Part shown: positions 45,180 through 54,309 of the stretch, in pieces
Position numbering within the stretch: position 1 is the first letter of the stretch
How the letters are laid out: every line of letters starts with the position of its first letter
NCBI RefSeq assembly: GCF_902499125.1
Contig: NZ_CABVPX010000003.1
Span: 62,001-126,000 of the forward strand
DNA length: 64,000 nt
Source of the DNA: Burkholderia arboris
Lineage (GTDB): Bacteria; Pseudomonadota; Gammaproteobacteria; Burkholderiales; Burkholderiaceae
Direction of reading: 5' to 3'
Position numbers and translations under genes: made by a program
The notes under the pieces: generated by a model
Told to the model about the DNA's origin: nothing
The model's input: the letters and a program-made list of their open reading frames with translations, nothing else
The model's database searches: none

Positions 45180-46175
45180 ATGCTCCTACGTGACCTCGTC
45201 GCCCAGTACGGGCCGCTTCTCGTGTTCGTCAACGTGCTCGCGGCGGCCATCGGCCTGCCGGTGCCCGCGATGCCGACGCTCGTGCTGTTCGGCGCGATGT
45301 CCGCGATGCATCCGGCGATGATCGGGTCGCAGCTCGTGACGGTGGTCGCGCTGTCGGTGCTCGGCGCACTGATCGGCGATACCGTCTGGTACCTCGCCGG
45401 TCGGCGCTTCGGCGGCACGACGCTGAAGACCATCTGCCGACTGTCGCTGTCGCGTGACAGCTGCGTGAAAAAGACCGAACGCTTCTTCGGCCGCTACGGC
45501 GTGCGCGTGCTCGCCGTCGCGCGCTTCATTCCCGGGCTGTCGCTCGTGTCGGTGCCGATGGCCGGCGCGTTCGGCACGCGCTATCGCACGTTCGTCGGCT
45601 ACGATGCGCTCGGCGCCGCGCTGTGGACGATCGTCGGGCTGGTGGTCGGGGTGATGTTCTATCGCCAGATCGACTGGCTGTTCGCCGGCGCGGGCCAGCT
45701 CGGCCGTGTGGCGCTGCTGGCGGCCGTCGCGGTGCTGGCGGTGTACGCGGCGATCCGCTGGATGCGCCGCCGCGCGCTGATCCGCCAGCTCGCGAGCGCG
45801 CGGATCGGCGTCGACGAGCTCGACGCGATGCTGCGCGATACGTCCGCGCCGGTGGTCCTCGACGTGCGCTCGCCCGAGCACCGCAAGCTCGACCCGTTCA
45901 CGATTCCCGGCGCGCAGTTCGCGGACGAACGCCAGATCGGCGACATCGTCGCGCGCTATCCGATCACGCAGAAGTTCGTCGTGTATTGCTCGTGCCCGAA
46001 CGAGTTCACGGCCGCGCTGATGGCGAAGCGCCTGCTCGACGCAGGCTTCACCGATGCGCTCGCGCTGCGCGGCGGCCTCGACGCATGGCGCGATACGGGC
46101 CGCCAGCTCACGTCGCTCGTGGAAGAGATGCCCGCCGCGAACGATCCGGTCGCAGGGTTGCACAAGCCGGCCTGA
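45180..46175 (+). CDS. DedA-family membrane protein fused to a rhodanese domain
   Basis: The product has 331 residues. Residues 1 to about 200 are a DedA (SNARE-associated) membrane domain with the conserved RFIPGLSLVSVPMAG motif and GDTVWYLAGRRFG. Residues about 205-320 form a rhodanese domain (APVVLDVRSPEHR), with the active Cys270 in VVYCSCPNEFTAA followed by LRGGLDAW. DedA proteins flip or move lipids and maintain membrane potential. The rhodanese part may sense or carry sulfur, or only bind a partner. The start ATG at 45180 is the first Met of a hydrophobic N-terminus. Confidence 0.88.
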   Translation: MLLRDLVAQYGPLLVFVNVLAAAIGLPVPAMPTLVLFGAMSAMHPAMIGSQLVTVVALSVLGALIGDTVWYLAGRRFGGTTLKTICRLSLSRDSCVKKTERFFGRYGVRVLAVARFIPGLSLVSVPMAGAFGTRYRTFVGYDALGAALWTIVGLVVGVMFYRQIDWLFAGAGQLGRVALLAAVAVLAVYAAIRWMRRRALIRQLASARIGVDELDAMLRDTSAPVVLDVRSPEHRKLDPFTIPGAQFADERQIGDIVARYPITQKFVVYCSCPNEFTAALMAKRLLDAGFTDALALRGGLDAWRDTGRQLTSLVEEMPAANDPVAGLHKPA

Positions 46176-46298
46176 GCACGGGTTATACGGTAGCTGTTTC
46201 AAACGCTCATGGTAACGACCCCGTTGTAAAGAGCCGTACTGCAGTGTGGTAACTCAACGCCACGCAACGATCTGCCGCGACACGAGCGCCTCTCCAAG

Positions 46299-46454
46299 TC
46301 AGCAAACACCGTCCGTATCGCCGCCTAAATCCCGTTTGACGGCCCGGCAAAGCGTCGATTTCGACACGCCATCCGTTGCCCGGAACACCCTCCTGAGAAT
46401 TCGATCGATGCCCGCGTAGGTATCGACGATTGCCTGATCAAGCCCCAACGACAT
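46299..46454 (-). pseudogene. Short HTH-like frame, possible recombinase or transposase remnant
   Basis: On the minus strand, 51 codons run from an ATG at 46454 to a stop. The second half (TDGVSKSTLCRAVKRDLGG) has the spacing of a helix-turn-helix as found at the end of resolvases or in transposases. No catalytic domain is found upstream. It may be a fragment or a chance frame. Confidence 0.3.
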
Positions 46455-46682
46455 TCAACTGCTCGCGCTTTCAGCTCGTCGCCTCGCTAGTGCGCCCGGA
46501 TGCGTCTCCTGTGGATCTGCAAGACCACCGACGGCCACCCGTTCAATGCTCGGTATAGCTGAGCCGGAGATCGACCAACCAGTTCGCCAACCTCAGGGTC
46601 TCCTTGCACGATATCGCCGCGGAATCCCTTGCGAGGGAAACATCCCGCGAAAATGGTTATCCGAACTCCGGATTTCGTACGA

Positions 46683-46746
46683 CGAAATTTATTCGATAGA
46701 TATTTTTGATTAGCTACATTTACAAAAAATATATCGAATAATTTCG
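46683..46746. repeat. Long AT-rich inverted repeat
   Basis: The left arm starts CGAAATTTATTCGATA and ends ATATTTTT at 46707. The right arm starts AAAAAATAT at 46724 and ends with TATCGAATAATTTCG at 46746. The arms pair over about 23 bp with a bulge near the outer end and a mismatch, around a 16-nt centre. It lies 9 bp ahead of an ATG at 46756. It could be an operator, a terminator or a recombination site of a lost element. Confidence 0.6.
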
Positions 46747-47291
46747 CATTCCTTCATGAATATCGATCTTATCTCACTGGAGCAAATTTGCTCGTCGCAT
46801 GGCTGCGTCATTTCTGAAACAGTTACGCAATTCGACATTTACAGATCTGACCGAGGTCGCTTTCGACCTGCCAGCGCATTCACTAAATCGTCAGGCATCA
46901 CTTTCCTCTCGCGCACCACTCCATTTTCGAATTTGTCCCATAGACGGACATGTCGTCTTCGTCAACCATCACCACTCAAGCGTCCGCATGCACCGTCGGC
47001 GGCGTCATGAAGATGGCGATTACGTTGCTCACCGAACATACCCACGGTCGAATGATCGCTACGTAAAACATGCCTGCAGGTAAATGAATTCAAAGCATGA
47101 AGCAAAAGACGAGTCTCCCGTTCGATATCGTCGACAACGGCAACCATGCAGCGTTGGCAGGCTGAAAGCCCAGGGATGTTGCTGCGATGGCTCGTTTGGT
47201 GACGCCCCCAAGCCGGGTCTTGTGGTGGACGTTCATCACTACTCGTTCGGCAATACATTGTGAAAGCCATTTTCGAGGTAATGAGCCGACT

Positions 47292-49415
47292 ATGCCCACG
47301 CAATCCGACCTGCGCTTTACCTTCACCGCTGGCGATGAATCGTTCGAGGTGGTGGAGTTCACACTGCACGAGGGGTTGTCCGAAACCTTCCTGTTGCAGA
47401 TCGAACTCGCCAGCGCCAACGGCGCCATCGACTTCGGCCAAGTGCTCGATCGCAGCGGCCTGCTCACCATCTGGCAGGGCGGCGTGCCCGTGCGTTACGT
47501 GTACGGCGCGGTGTCCAGTTTCGTGCAGCGCGACACGGGTTTCCGGCGCACTCGGTATGCCGCTGTAGTCGAGCCGCGCCTGGCGCGCCTGAAGCTGTCT
47601 TCCGACTGGCGCATCTTCCAGACTCTGAGCGTGCCTGAGATCGCCACGGTCGTGCTCAAGGCGCATCACCAGACGCTGGACTATGAACAGCGTGTCACCA
47701 ACGAGCATCTGGCGCGCGAGTACTGCGTGCAGGCCGGTGATACCGACTACGATTTCGTCGAGCGCATCCTGCGCGAGGAAGGCTTTTTCTACGCCTTCCA
47801 GCACAAGGCCGACGGCCACCGGCTGATCCACTGCGATCGACTCTTTATCTTCGGTCGCCAGCAGGGCGAGCCGGTGCTGTATAACCCCACACCCGGCGGC
47901 GACCAGTCGCAGCCGTGCCTGCGTACGTTCGCCTATACCGAGAACGTGCGCACCGCGCGCCAGGTGCAGCGTGACTACACGTTCAAGAGCCCACGCTATC
48001 CGCACGAATATCCGCGTGAGGGCACTGACCTCCATCACCAGGGCCGCAGCTACGCGCGCTACGACTATCCGGGCCGCTACAAGCACGAGGGTAGCGGCAA
48101 GGCCTTCACGCAAGACCGGCTGCGCGGCCACCGCCGCGATACGCGTATCGCGCGGGTTAGCGGCGACGATGCGCGCCTGCAGCCGGGCATCGCGTTCGAC
48201 CTGACTGGCCACCCGCGTGAGGACATGAACCGCGGCTGGCGTCCGGTCAGCATCGTGCATCACGGCGTACAGACCACCAGCCAGGCGGAGGAAAGCGCTG
48301 ACGCGCGGCAAGGCACGCACTACCGCTATGACGCCGTACTGGTGCCGGACGATATCGAGTGGCGCGCCGAGCCGCTGCCGCGCCCGCGCATCGACGGCCC
48401 GCAGCCGGCGACCGTGGTGGGCCCCGAAGGCGAAGAGATCTACACCGACGAATTCGGCCGGGTGAAGGTGCAGTTCCCATGGGATCGCGACGGCAAGCAC
48501 GACGAGCACAGCTCGTGCTGGATCCAGGTCGCGCAGAATTGGGCCGGCGCGACGTGGGGGCATATGGCGATCCCGCGTATCGGACAGGAAGTGATCGTGG
48601 TCAACCTGGATGGCGATCCGGACCAGCCTCTCATCATCGGGCGGGCGTACAACCGCCTGCAGTTGCCGCCGTACGAACTGCCGCGGCACAAGACGCGGAT
48701 GACAATCAAGAGCCAGACGCACAAGGGCGAGGGCTACAACGAACTGCGCTTCGAGGACGAGAAGGACCAGGAGGAAATCTACGTCCACGCGCAGAGGGAT
48801 CAGAACATCCACGTCAACCACGACGAAACCACCTTCGTGGGCAACGACCGCAGCGAGCAGGTCGAGCACGACGAAACGATCGCCATCGGCAACGATCGCA
48901 AAGAAACCGTGGGCCACGATGAGCAAGTCACCATCGGTCAGGACCGTCGCCACGACATCGGGCAGGACGACTTCCTGGGCATCGGACGCAACCACACCAT
49001 CCACACCGGCAAGGACCGCATCGAAGAGGTCGGCAACCACCGCCGCGACACGACGGCTGCCGATCACACGGTGGACATCGGCGGGCATCAGACGCAGCGC
49101 GTGCAAGGGCGTGCCGAACTGGAGGCGGGGCAGGCCATTCGCCAACGCACCAAGGTCTATGAAATCAACGCTGCCGATTTGCTGGAAGTCAAAGGCCCAG
49201 GTGGCACCGTGCGCATCGATGGCGGCGGAATCACGCTGGAAGGCGTGACGATTCGGACGAAGGGGTCGATGCAAATCAACTCCGGCACGGCAAGCAACGC
49301 GCTCACGCTGCCTGCAGCGCCCCGTAAAGGGCAAGGTATGGACCTCGCCTGCACGATGCGCGTCGATGGTTCCTGCCCACGCAGGCCGTGTCCCTGCAGC
49401 AAGGGAGCAGCATGA
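47292..49415 (+). CDS. Type VI secretion tip protein VgrG
   Basis: The product has 707 residues. Residues 1 to about 380 form the gp27-like hub (FTFTAGDESFEVVEFTLHEG). An OB-fold gp5-like domain follows, with TDEFGRVKVQFPWDRDGKHD and QNWAGATWGHMAIPRIGQEV. The needle is a beta-helix of repeated HDETxxxGNDRxExV units at about 520-620. It forms the puncturing tip of the T6SS and carries effectors. The ATG at 47292 starts the usual MPTQSDLRF N-terminus. Its stop overlaps the next start (ATGA). No baseplate or sheath genes are in the window, so it is an orphan cassette. Confidence 0.93.
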   Translation: MPTQSDLRFTFTAGDESFEVVEFTLHEGLSETFLLQIELASANGAIDFGQVLDRSGLLTIWQGGVPVRYVYGAVSSFVQRDTGFRRTRYAAVVEPRLARLKLSSDWRIFQTLSVPEIATVVLKAHHQTLDYEQRVTNEHLAREYCVQAGDTDYDFVERILREEGFFYAFQHKADGHRLIHCDRLFIFGRQQGEPVLYNPTPGGDQSQPCLRTFAYTENVRTARQVQRDYTFKSPRYPHEYPREGTDLHHQGRSYARYDYPGRYKHEGSGKAFTQDRLRGHRRDTRIARVSGDDARLQPGIAFDLTGHPREDMNRGWRPVSIVHHGVQTTSQAEESADARQGTHYRYDAVLVPDDIEWRAEPLPRPRIDGPQPATVVGPEGEEIYTDEFGRVKVQFPWDRDGKHDEHSSCWIQVAQNWAGATWGHMAIPRIGQEVIVVNLDGDPDQPLIIGRAYNRLQLPPYELPRHKTRMTIKSQTHKGEGYNELRFEDEKDQEEIYVHAQRDQNIHVNHDETTFVGNDRSEQVEHDETIAIGNDRKETVGHDEQVTIGQDRRHDIGQDDFLGIGRNHTIHTGKDRIEEVGNHRRDTTAADHTVDIGGHQTQRVQGRAELEAGQAIRQRTKVYEINAADLLEVKGPGGTVRIDGGGITLEGVTIRTKGSMQINSGTASNALTLPAAPRKGQGMDLACTMRVDGSCPRRPCPCSKGAA

Positions 49416-50341
49416 TGAACACGATCGATCCACTCCCCTGGTCGCGTCAGGTGGTGAGCACACTGCCTTGCACGAGCTGGGCGACGCTGGAACAGGGGCC
49501 GCGCCCCTGGCTTTGCTTAAGCGGGGTTCACAGCAAAGCGCTTGAAGAAGACGTGCAAGCGATCACCAAGGGCTTTGATTATCGTTGGGTCTGGCGCAAC
49601 ACGGCATGGGAGTACGGCTCCCCAGGCTATCGTGAAGGCCCCTTGCTGGTGCCGCTCGACGAAGCGGTGTACGCCCACGCCGTCGACCATTGGATAACCC
49701 GACAAGCCGGACTGATCCTGCTGGCCCCCGCTGATGGCGACGACCTGGTGATTCATCTGCAACGATTGCGTCAGTTGACGGCACCCGACGGCTTTCCGCT
49801 CGGCTTCAGCCTGCATGCCGCGCGACAACTCGAAGAACTCTGCGAAGCGTTGCCGACCGAACGTCTGTCCGAACTGTTCGGCCCTATCCAGCGCCTCATC
49901 TGGCATGCGGATGATGAGCGGACGGTTGAATGGTTGTTTGCCGATGCACCGGCAACCGATCATCCGCAGACCGTGACCGACGAACCCATCGCTTTGACGC
50001 ACGACGACGAGTTCGCACTCAATCAAGCCAGCTTCGCATGGTTCATGCGCGACTGCGCCCGCGAGTTCCGCCACCGCTTTCCGGTTTACGACCATCCGGA
50101 TAACGAACCAGTGCTACGGCGCTACCTGATCCACTTCGCCAACGAAGCGATTGATCGACTAGCACTTACCGCAGAGCGGGACGTGCGCCACTACATGGAG
50201 CTGCGTTTCCGGTATCCGCATGATTTCTTTGCCACGGACGCCTCGTTGCGCAACATCTTGCTCCAGCGGCAGGTGAAGGGGAAACAGCGATTGTCCAATG
50301 CGGAGGCGCTGCTGGCGGCGCGGACCGCCGCAACGTCCTGA
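49412..50341 (+). CDS. DUF4123-domain T6SS effector adaptor/chaperone
   Basis: The product has 309 residues. The N-terminal half matches DUF4123 adaptors (Tap/TEC type), which load effectors onto a particular VgrG. The YREGPLLVPLDE, ILLAPADGDDLVIHLQRLRQ and GFSLHAARQLEEL segments show the pattern, followed by a helical tail (FALNQASFAWFMRD). It lies between vgrG and the effector gene, the standard order for such cassettes. The ATG at 49412 overlaps the vgrG stop. Confidence 0.85.
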   Translation: MMNTIDPLPWSRQVVSTLPCTSWATLEQGPRPWLCLSGVHSKALEEDVQAITKGFDYRWVWRNTAWEYGSPGYREGPLLVPLDEAVYAHAVDHWITRQAGLILLAPADGDDLVIHLQRLRQLTAPDGFPLGFSLHAARQLEELCEALPTERLSELFGPIQRLIWHADDERTVEWLFADAPATDHPQTVTDEPIALTHDDEFALNQASFAWFMRDCAREFRHRFPVYDHPDNEPVLRRYLIHFANEAIDRLALTAERDVRHYMELRFRYPHDFFATDASLRNILLQRQVKGKQRLSNAEALLAARTAATS

Positions 50342-50351
50342 AGGACACCAC

Positions 50352-53180
50352 ATGGCAACCACCTCCCCAAAGGCCCTCGGCCCGAATCGTCCCAACGAGA
50401 AGCAAGTGGGCAAAGCCATCTCGCCGCCATCATGTGAACGAGGCGTGCCCGTCTACCCGTTGCGCTATGGCATCGCGGATCAAGCGCCGGATAAAACGGT
50501 GTTTTCCACACTTGGCACCGACGGCTATCCTGCGCTCACGGCGGGCAGAGCCTACGGCTTGCGCGTGCTGCGTCCAGGCAGCTACGTCTACCTCTGCTAC
50601 TTCGAGAACGGTCGCATGTGGACGCAGCACTACCAGGTGACCGAGCAAGTGCGCTTTGCGCGCATCTGGTGGCGCAAGGCAGACGACGACCACGACGCAC
50701 CGGGACGCCTGTCTGAACCGGATACCGCCGTGGCCAAGCCCTATCTGCTGGCACCCGAAACTGCCGAGACGGTATACGTTCTGGCGGCCGATACAGTGCT
50801 CACCCATGACACGCTCTGGCGTATCGAAACGAACAAGGACGGGCTGCGCGACAAACTCGCCACGACCGTCAAACCGGCAAATGGCGTCGGGCAGCCGCAT
50901 GCGTTCAATGCCGCCCTGCTAGGCAACGCCACGCGCGAACTGGTACCGCCCGCCGTGTATGGCGTACCCATGCAGTACACGTGGAGCGAAATCTCGCTCC
51001 CTGACGGTATACCAGGGTACGGCGCTATCCTGACCGCCATGTCTATCGCCACGGCGCCGCGGAAAGACATCACACCATTGGCCGTGGTGTTGCAGGATCC
51101 GATCGGCGTGATCAGCGAGTTGCACCATCTGGCCGCAGACGCTGTCAAAGCGAAGGCCCGGTACGAGGGCAAGCATGCCCACAAACTGCAAAGTGCGAAG
51201 TACATCGCCGATTACTTCGCGGCCGCGCAACAGCGCGCGCAACGGTCACCCGACGTGGCCAAAGTCGTCGCCAGGCAGCGCGACCTGATCGACTACAACG
51301 GCGCCATCGCCTTTCCTGCGAAACACGCCAAACAGCTTTCCGAGTTCGATACCCGTATCACGATAGCCGTTTCGGATGTCGTGGCCTGGGTCAAGCACCT
51401 CGGCAAACCCAGACGGCTAGGTGCTGCGCTCAGTTGCTTCGACCTGACCGTGCTGTGCAACGCACGCGACTATGAAAAAGCCGTGTTCCAGTGTCTCGGT
51501 GCCCTGGTTCATACCGACGAAGGGCAGAAAACGCTGGCGGACATCGTCGAGATGTCGGCCGACGAAAGCCCCTATTGGCTGGCCTTGATCAACGGCAGCC
51601 AAGTGCTCATGGAGCGCGTGAAAGACAAGACACTGGACATTGCCAGAAACGTTTTCGACGTGGTGGACAAATTCCTCGAGGAGCACGCGGCCACGCCGGC
51701 TACCAACGCGTTGATCGGCTTGTTGCAGGCACTACCGCCAGAGAGATCCGCTGATGTGCTGGTGCGGCGCATGCGCCACGTGCTCGAAATCCGCTTCAAC
51801 GCCACCATTGTTCTTTACGAACTCGCGGTCGCCGATTTCCAGCGCTTCCTTTGGGAATTCCAGGGATTCCAGACGCTGGGCGCGGAGCGCATGCGCGGCT
51901 GGCAACTGTCTTCGCCCACGGTGATTCATGTGGAAGGGGCAGCACGCGTCGTGTTTTACGACTGGGTCAAGGTTGGCGAAACCACTTTCCGTGAACTGGA
52001 TCAGGCACCTCCCCAACGACCGGCTTTGCCACCGAAGCGTCCTATCCGGTTGGAAGGGAATCCCTTTGTCAATGCGGTGAATCGTGTGCGGGGGCCGGGG
52101 GGGTACGTTTTTACAGGAGTGGGGGGATATCTGGCTTGGAAAGGTCTAAAAGACGCAGGTACCGAGTTCAATATGGCAAGAAACGATGCAGCAAACTTTG
52201 CGAGCTTTCTTGGAGCTGGCAGCGCTCTCATTGGCACCGGAATTGAAATGTCGGCAACAGCAGTCGCGTTCGGTGCCGAAAAGCGTATCAACGCGACTCT
52301 GGCAGCCAGTGTCAGGGTATTTTCCGCCAAGTACGGTGTTGCCATGTTCGGTGCCGGAGGCGCCGGCCTTGCGGCATTGGCTGACACCGTTCGTGCAGGT
52401 AACGCGTTAAGCGACAGCAACACCGTGCAAGCTAGTATGTATCTGACTTCAGGTCTCGCCGGAGGTGTTATGGCGCTCGCTGCGTGGGGCGGGGGCACGG
52501 CAACCGTGGCGACTATAGTTGGCGGCACCGGCCCGGCCGCCGCAGTACTGGGTCTCACACCGGCAGGATGGGTCGTGGTGGGCCTGATTGCCTTGGGCGT
52601 GGGCATCGCCTTTTCCGTCGGAGCGGATCTTACGAAACATGGGCCAGTGGAGATATGGCTCAAACACAGCGCGTGGGGCGCCAATCACCGCCATTACACC
52701 AACAGCGAGGAACTCGATGCCATCCACGGTCTCTATTTCCGCCCGCGCCTAAGCGCGGAATGGGACCAAGCCTCCGGTTATGAGGTCGGCACGCTACGTA
52801 TCCATTGCCAACTGCCCGGCGTTAACGATCGGCCTGGCGAGCGTTTCCAGGCACGCCTGAAGGTCACCCTTCGGGGCAATCTGCTAACGCGGATCGACGG
52901 CCCGATTATGCATCCCATGGGAAGCAATCCCATCAATTACAAAGCTCAATGCTTAGTCACCGCCCTTGGCCATACCGGCAGCGAGTGCGGCTGGGCTATC
53001 CAGATGCATGAGGACTCTGTGGTAGCGCTGGAGTACCTGTATCGGCCTGCACCGGAAACGCAGCCTGGTTTAGTCATCGATCAGGCTGGTGCACCAGCCC
53101 CGTTGGTATTCACCTCTAGCGGCTTGTTCCGTGGCCCGATCGATCCAGCCAAGCTGGAGCCGGTACGAGCGCCCAAATGA
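50352..53180 (+). CDS. VasX-like T6SS effector (BTH_I2691-type), predicted pore-former
   Basis: The product has 942 residues. The N-terminus (CERGVPVYPLRYGI, then GRAYGLRVLRPGSYVYLCYF) is the VasX/BTH_I2691 N-terminal region that binds the delivery machinery. A long soluble middle follows. Between about residues 615 and 757 several hydrophobic, Gly-rich helices occur (for example GLAGGVMALAAWGGGTATVA and GWVVVGLIALGVGIAF), as in colicin-like pore-forming toxins. It would be injected into neighbouring cells and depolarise the inner membrane. Its stop overlaps the start of the DUF6708 gene. The pore-forming role is inferred from the helices and the family. Confidence 0.82.
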   Translation: MATTSPKALGPNRPNEKQVGKAISPPSCERGVPVYPLRYGIADQAPDKTVFSTLGTDGYPALTAGRAYGLRVLRPGSYVYLCYFENGRMWTQHYQVTEQVRFARIWWRKADDDHDAPGRLSEPDTAVAKPYLLAPETAETVYVLAADTVLTHDTLWRIETNKDGLRDKLATTVKPANGVGQPHAFNAALLGNATRELVPPAVYGVPMQYTWSEISLPDGIPGYGAILTAMSIATAPRKDITPLAVVLQDPIGVISELHHLAADAVKAKARYEGKHAHKLQSAKYIADYFAAAQQRAQRSPDVAKVVARQRDLIDYNGAIAFPAKHAKQLSEFDTRITIAVSDVVAWVKHLGKPRRLGAALSCFDLTVLCNARDYEKAVFQCLGALVHTDEGQKTLADIVEMSADESPYWLALINGSQVLMERVKDKTLDIARNVFDVVDKFLEEHAATPATNALIGLLQALPPERSADVLVRRMRHVLEIRFNATIVLYELAVADFQRFLWEFQGFQTLGAERMRGWQLSSPTVIHVEGAARVVFYDWVKVGETTFRELDQAPPQRPALPPKRPIRLEGNPFVNAVNRVRGPGGYVFTGVGGYLAWKGLKDAGTEFNMARNDAANFASFLGAGSALIGTGIEMSATAVAFGAEKRINATLAASVRVFSAKYGVAMFGAGGAGLAALADTVRAGNALSDSNTVQASMYLTSGLAGGVMALAAWGGGTATVATIVGGTGPAAAVLGLTPAGWVVVGLIALGVGIAFSVGADLTKHGPVEIWLKHSAWGANHRHYTNSEELDAIHGLYFRPRLSAEWDQASGYEVGTLRIHCQLPGVNDRPGERFQARLKVTLRGNLLTRIDGPIMHPMGSNPINYKAQCLVTALGHTGSECGWAIQMHEDSVVALEYLYRPAPETQPGLVIDQAGAPAPLVFTSSGLFRGPIDPAKLEPVRAPK

Positions 53181-54127
53181 GCGATGCAATCAAACGGTTG
53201 CCGGGCAACCTGCGCCTGGGTGGCACGAAGCTGTATCACGGTCAGTGCACAGGCGCATCACCGCAGCCGGATGGCGTGCGGAGAGTCAATATGCAGTGTG
53301 TGGAGTTGGAGACCTATGCCAACTTCACGCGTGGAGGAAGCGCAGGATTCGTTGGAATGTCGGTCATTGTGACCATTGCAACCACGATCCTAGGTATTTC
53401 CATTGTTGGTCTGGACGAGATGACTGTCCAAATCGCGATGAATATGCTGATTTGCGCTCCACTTCTGACTGGAATGGCTTTTTTGTTTTACTACGCAAGC
53501 GGCGCGCACCGCTGCCGCGGCGGCTTCATCCGCATCCATCGCGGCACCCGCAAGCTGTACTTCATCTACCCCAACGACCTCACGCGCTTGCATGTGCTCG
53601 ACTGGGATCAGCTCGAAGTCCTCGCCGGCTATATCCCTATCGTCTCGGCCAGCGGCTATGCCAGCCGTCATCCCCTCTACCTGATCGGCGTCGATCACGC
53701 CATGACCCCGCCCACCGAGATCTGCGCGGCAGCCGGCAATCTCGGCATGGTCGACGGCGATCGCTCCGCTCGATCGTTGTGGGCGTATCTGCAAGCCTTT
53801 ATGGCACACGGCCCGGAAGGCTTGCCCGAGCCCCCGCCGTTGCCCCCCCGGCTCAGCCGCGGGCAGGCCACGTTGCAACCCTACCGCGACTGGTACGCCG
53901 GCTTGCGTCGCACGTTGGCCAGGCCATACGGCAAGCTCTGGGCACCTGTCACCATTCCCCTGTGGCTTGGCTGGCTACTGATCAACGCCTTTCCCGACAG
54001 CGTTGGGGCCTGGCTGCAATACCACGTGCCTTATGCCACGTTCTCGAACGAGATCGACGAACTTTGCGGCTTTGCCGAGACACGCAAGCCAGTGATCCGC
54101 GTCAACTGCGAGATCATCGAACCATGA
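53177..54127 (+). CDS. DUF6708-type membrane protein, probable immunity protein
   Basis: The product has 316 residues. Two hydrophobic helices lie at about residues 58-80 and 84-106, and another at about 257-275, so it is an inner-membrane protein. Its start overlaps the effector stop by 4 bp. A membrane-located partner next to a pore-forming effector is the usual sign of an immunity protein. The middle part (RIHRGTRKLYFIYPNDLTRL) resembles DUF6708 proteins found with T6SS effectors. The immunity role is inferred from context. Confidence 0.72.
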   Translation: MSDAIKRLPGNLRLGGTKLYHGQCTGASPQPDGVRRVNMQCVELETYANFTRGGSAGFVGMSVIVTIATTILGISIVGLDEMTVQIAMNMLICAPLLTGMAFLFYYASGAHRCRGGFIRIHRGTRKLYFIYPNDLTRLHVLDWDQLEVLAGYIPIVSASGYASRHPLYLIGVDHAMTPPTEICAAAGNLGMVDGDRSARSLWAYLQAFMAHGPEGLPEPPPLPPRLSRGQATLQPYRDWYAGLRRTLARPYGKLWAPVTIPLWLGWLLINAFPDSVGAWLQYHVPYATFSNEIDELCGFAETRKPVIRVNCEIIEP

Positions 54128-54195
54128 CAACGACAGTCAAGAACAGGCTGCCATCTGGCTTGTCGATGCACCAGCGGCTGTGCTTACTACGGTAG
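54124..54195 (+). pseudogene. Truncated 23-codon frame after the DUF6708 gene
   Basis: An ATG overlapping the preceding stop (ATGA) opens MTTTVKNRLPSGLSMHQRL and a few more codons to a stop at 54195. The overlap suggests it was the start of one more cassette gene whose body is gone. It marks the right boundary of the module. Confidence 0.3.
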
Positions 54196-54309
54196 TGGCA
54201 CAAACCATCCAACAGTGATCCGCATCAACCGATCCAGATTCGGCAAATACGCGTATTGAGCGCGCGGACGTCGCCGCGCGCATGCCCTTCCAGTTTCTCG
54301 CCCCGCCAA

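Larger units (their letters stand above)
46176..47291. other. 1.1-kb AT-richer scar region upstream of vgrG
   Basis: This stretch lacks a convincing full gene. It holds a short HTH-like frame (46299-46454, minus), a region of drastically lower GC (46640-46760) with a large inverted repeat, and then open frames from 46756 and 46799 that I cannot assign. Its composition and the decayed content suggest the edge of an acquired element carrying the vgrG cassette. Confidence 0.5.

Noticed and set aside
46962..49463. An 833-codon minus-strand open frame opposite vgrG
   Set aside because: vgrG on the plus strand has clear domains, and the antisense frame has none.
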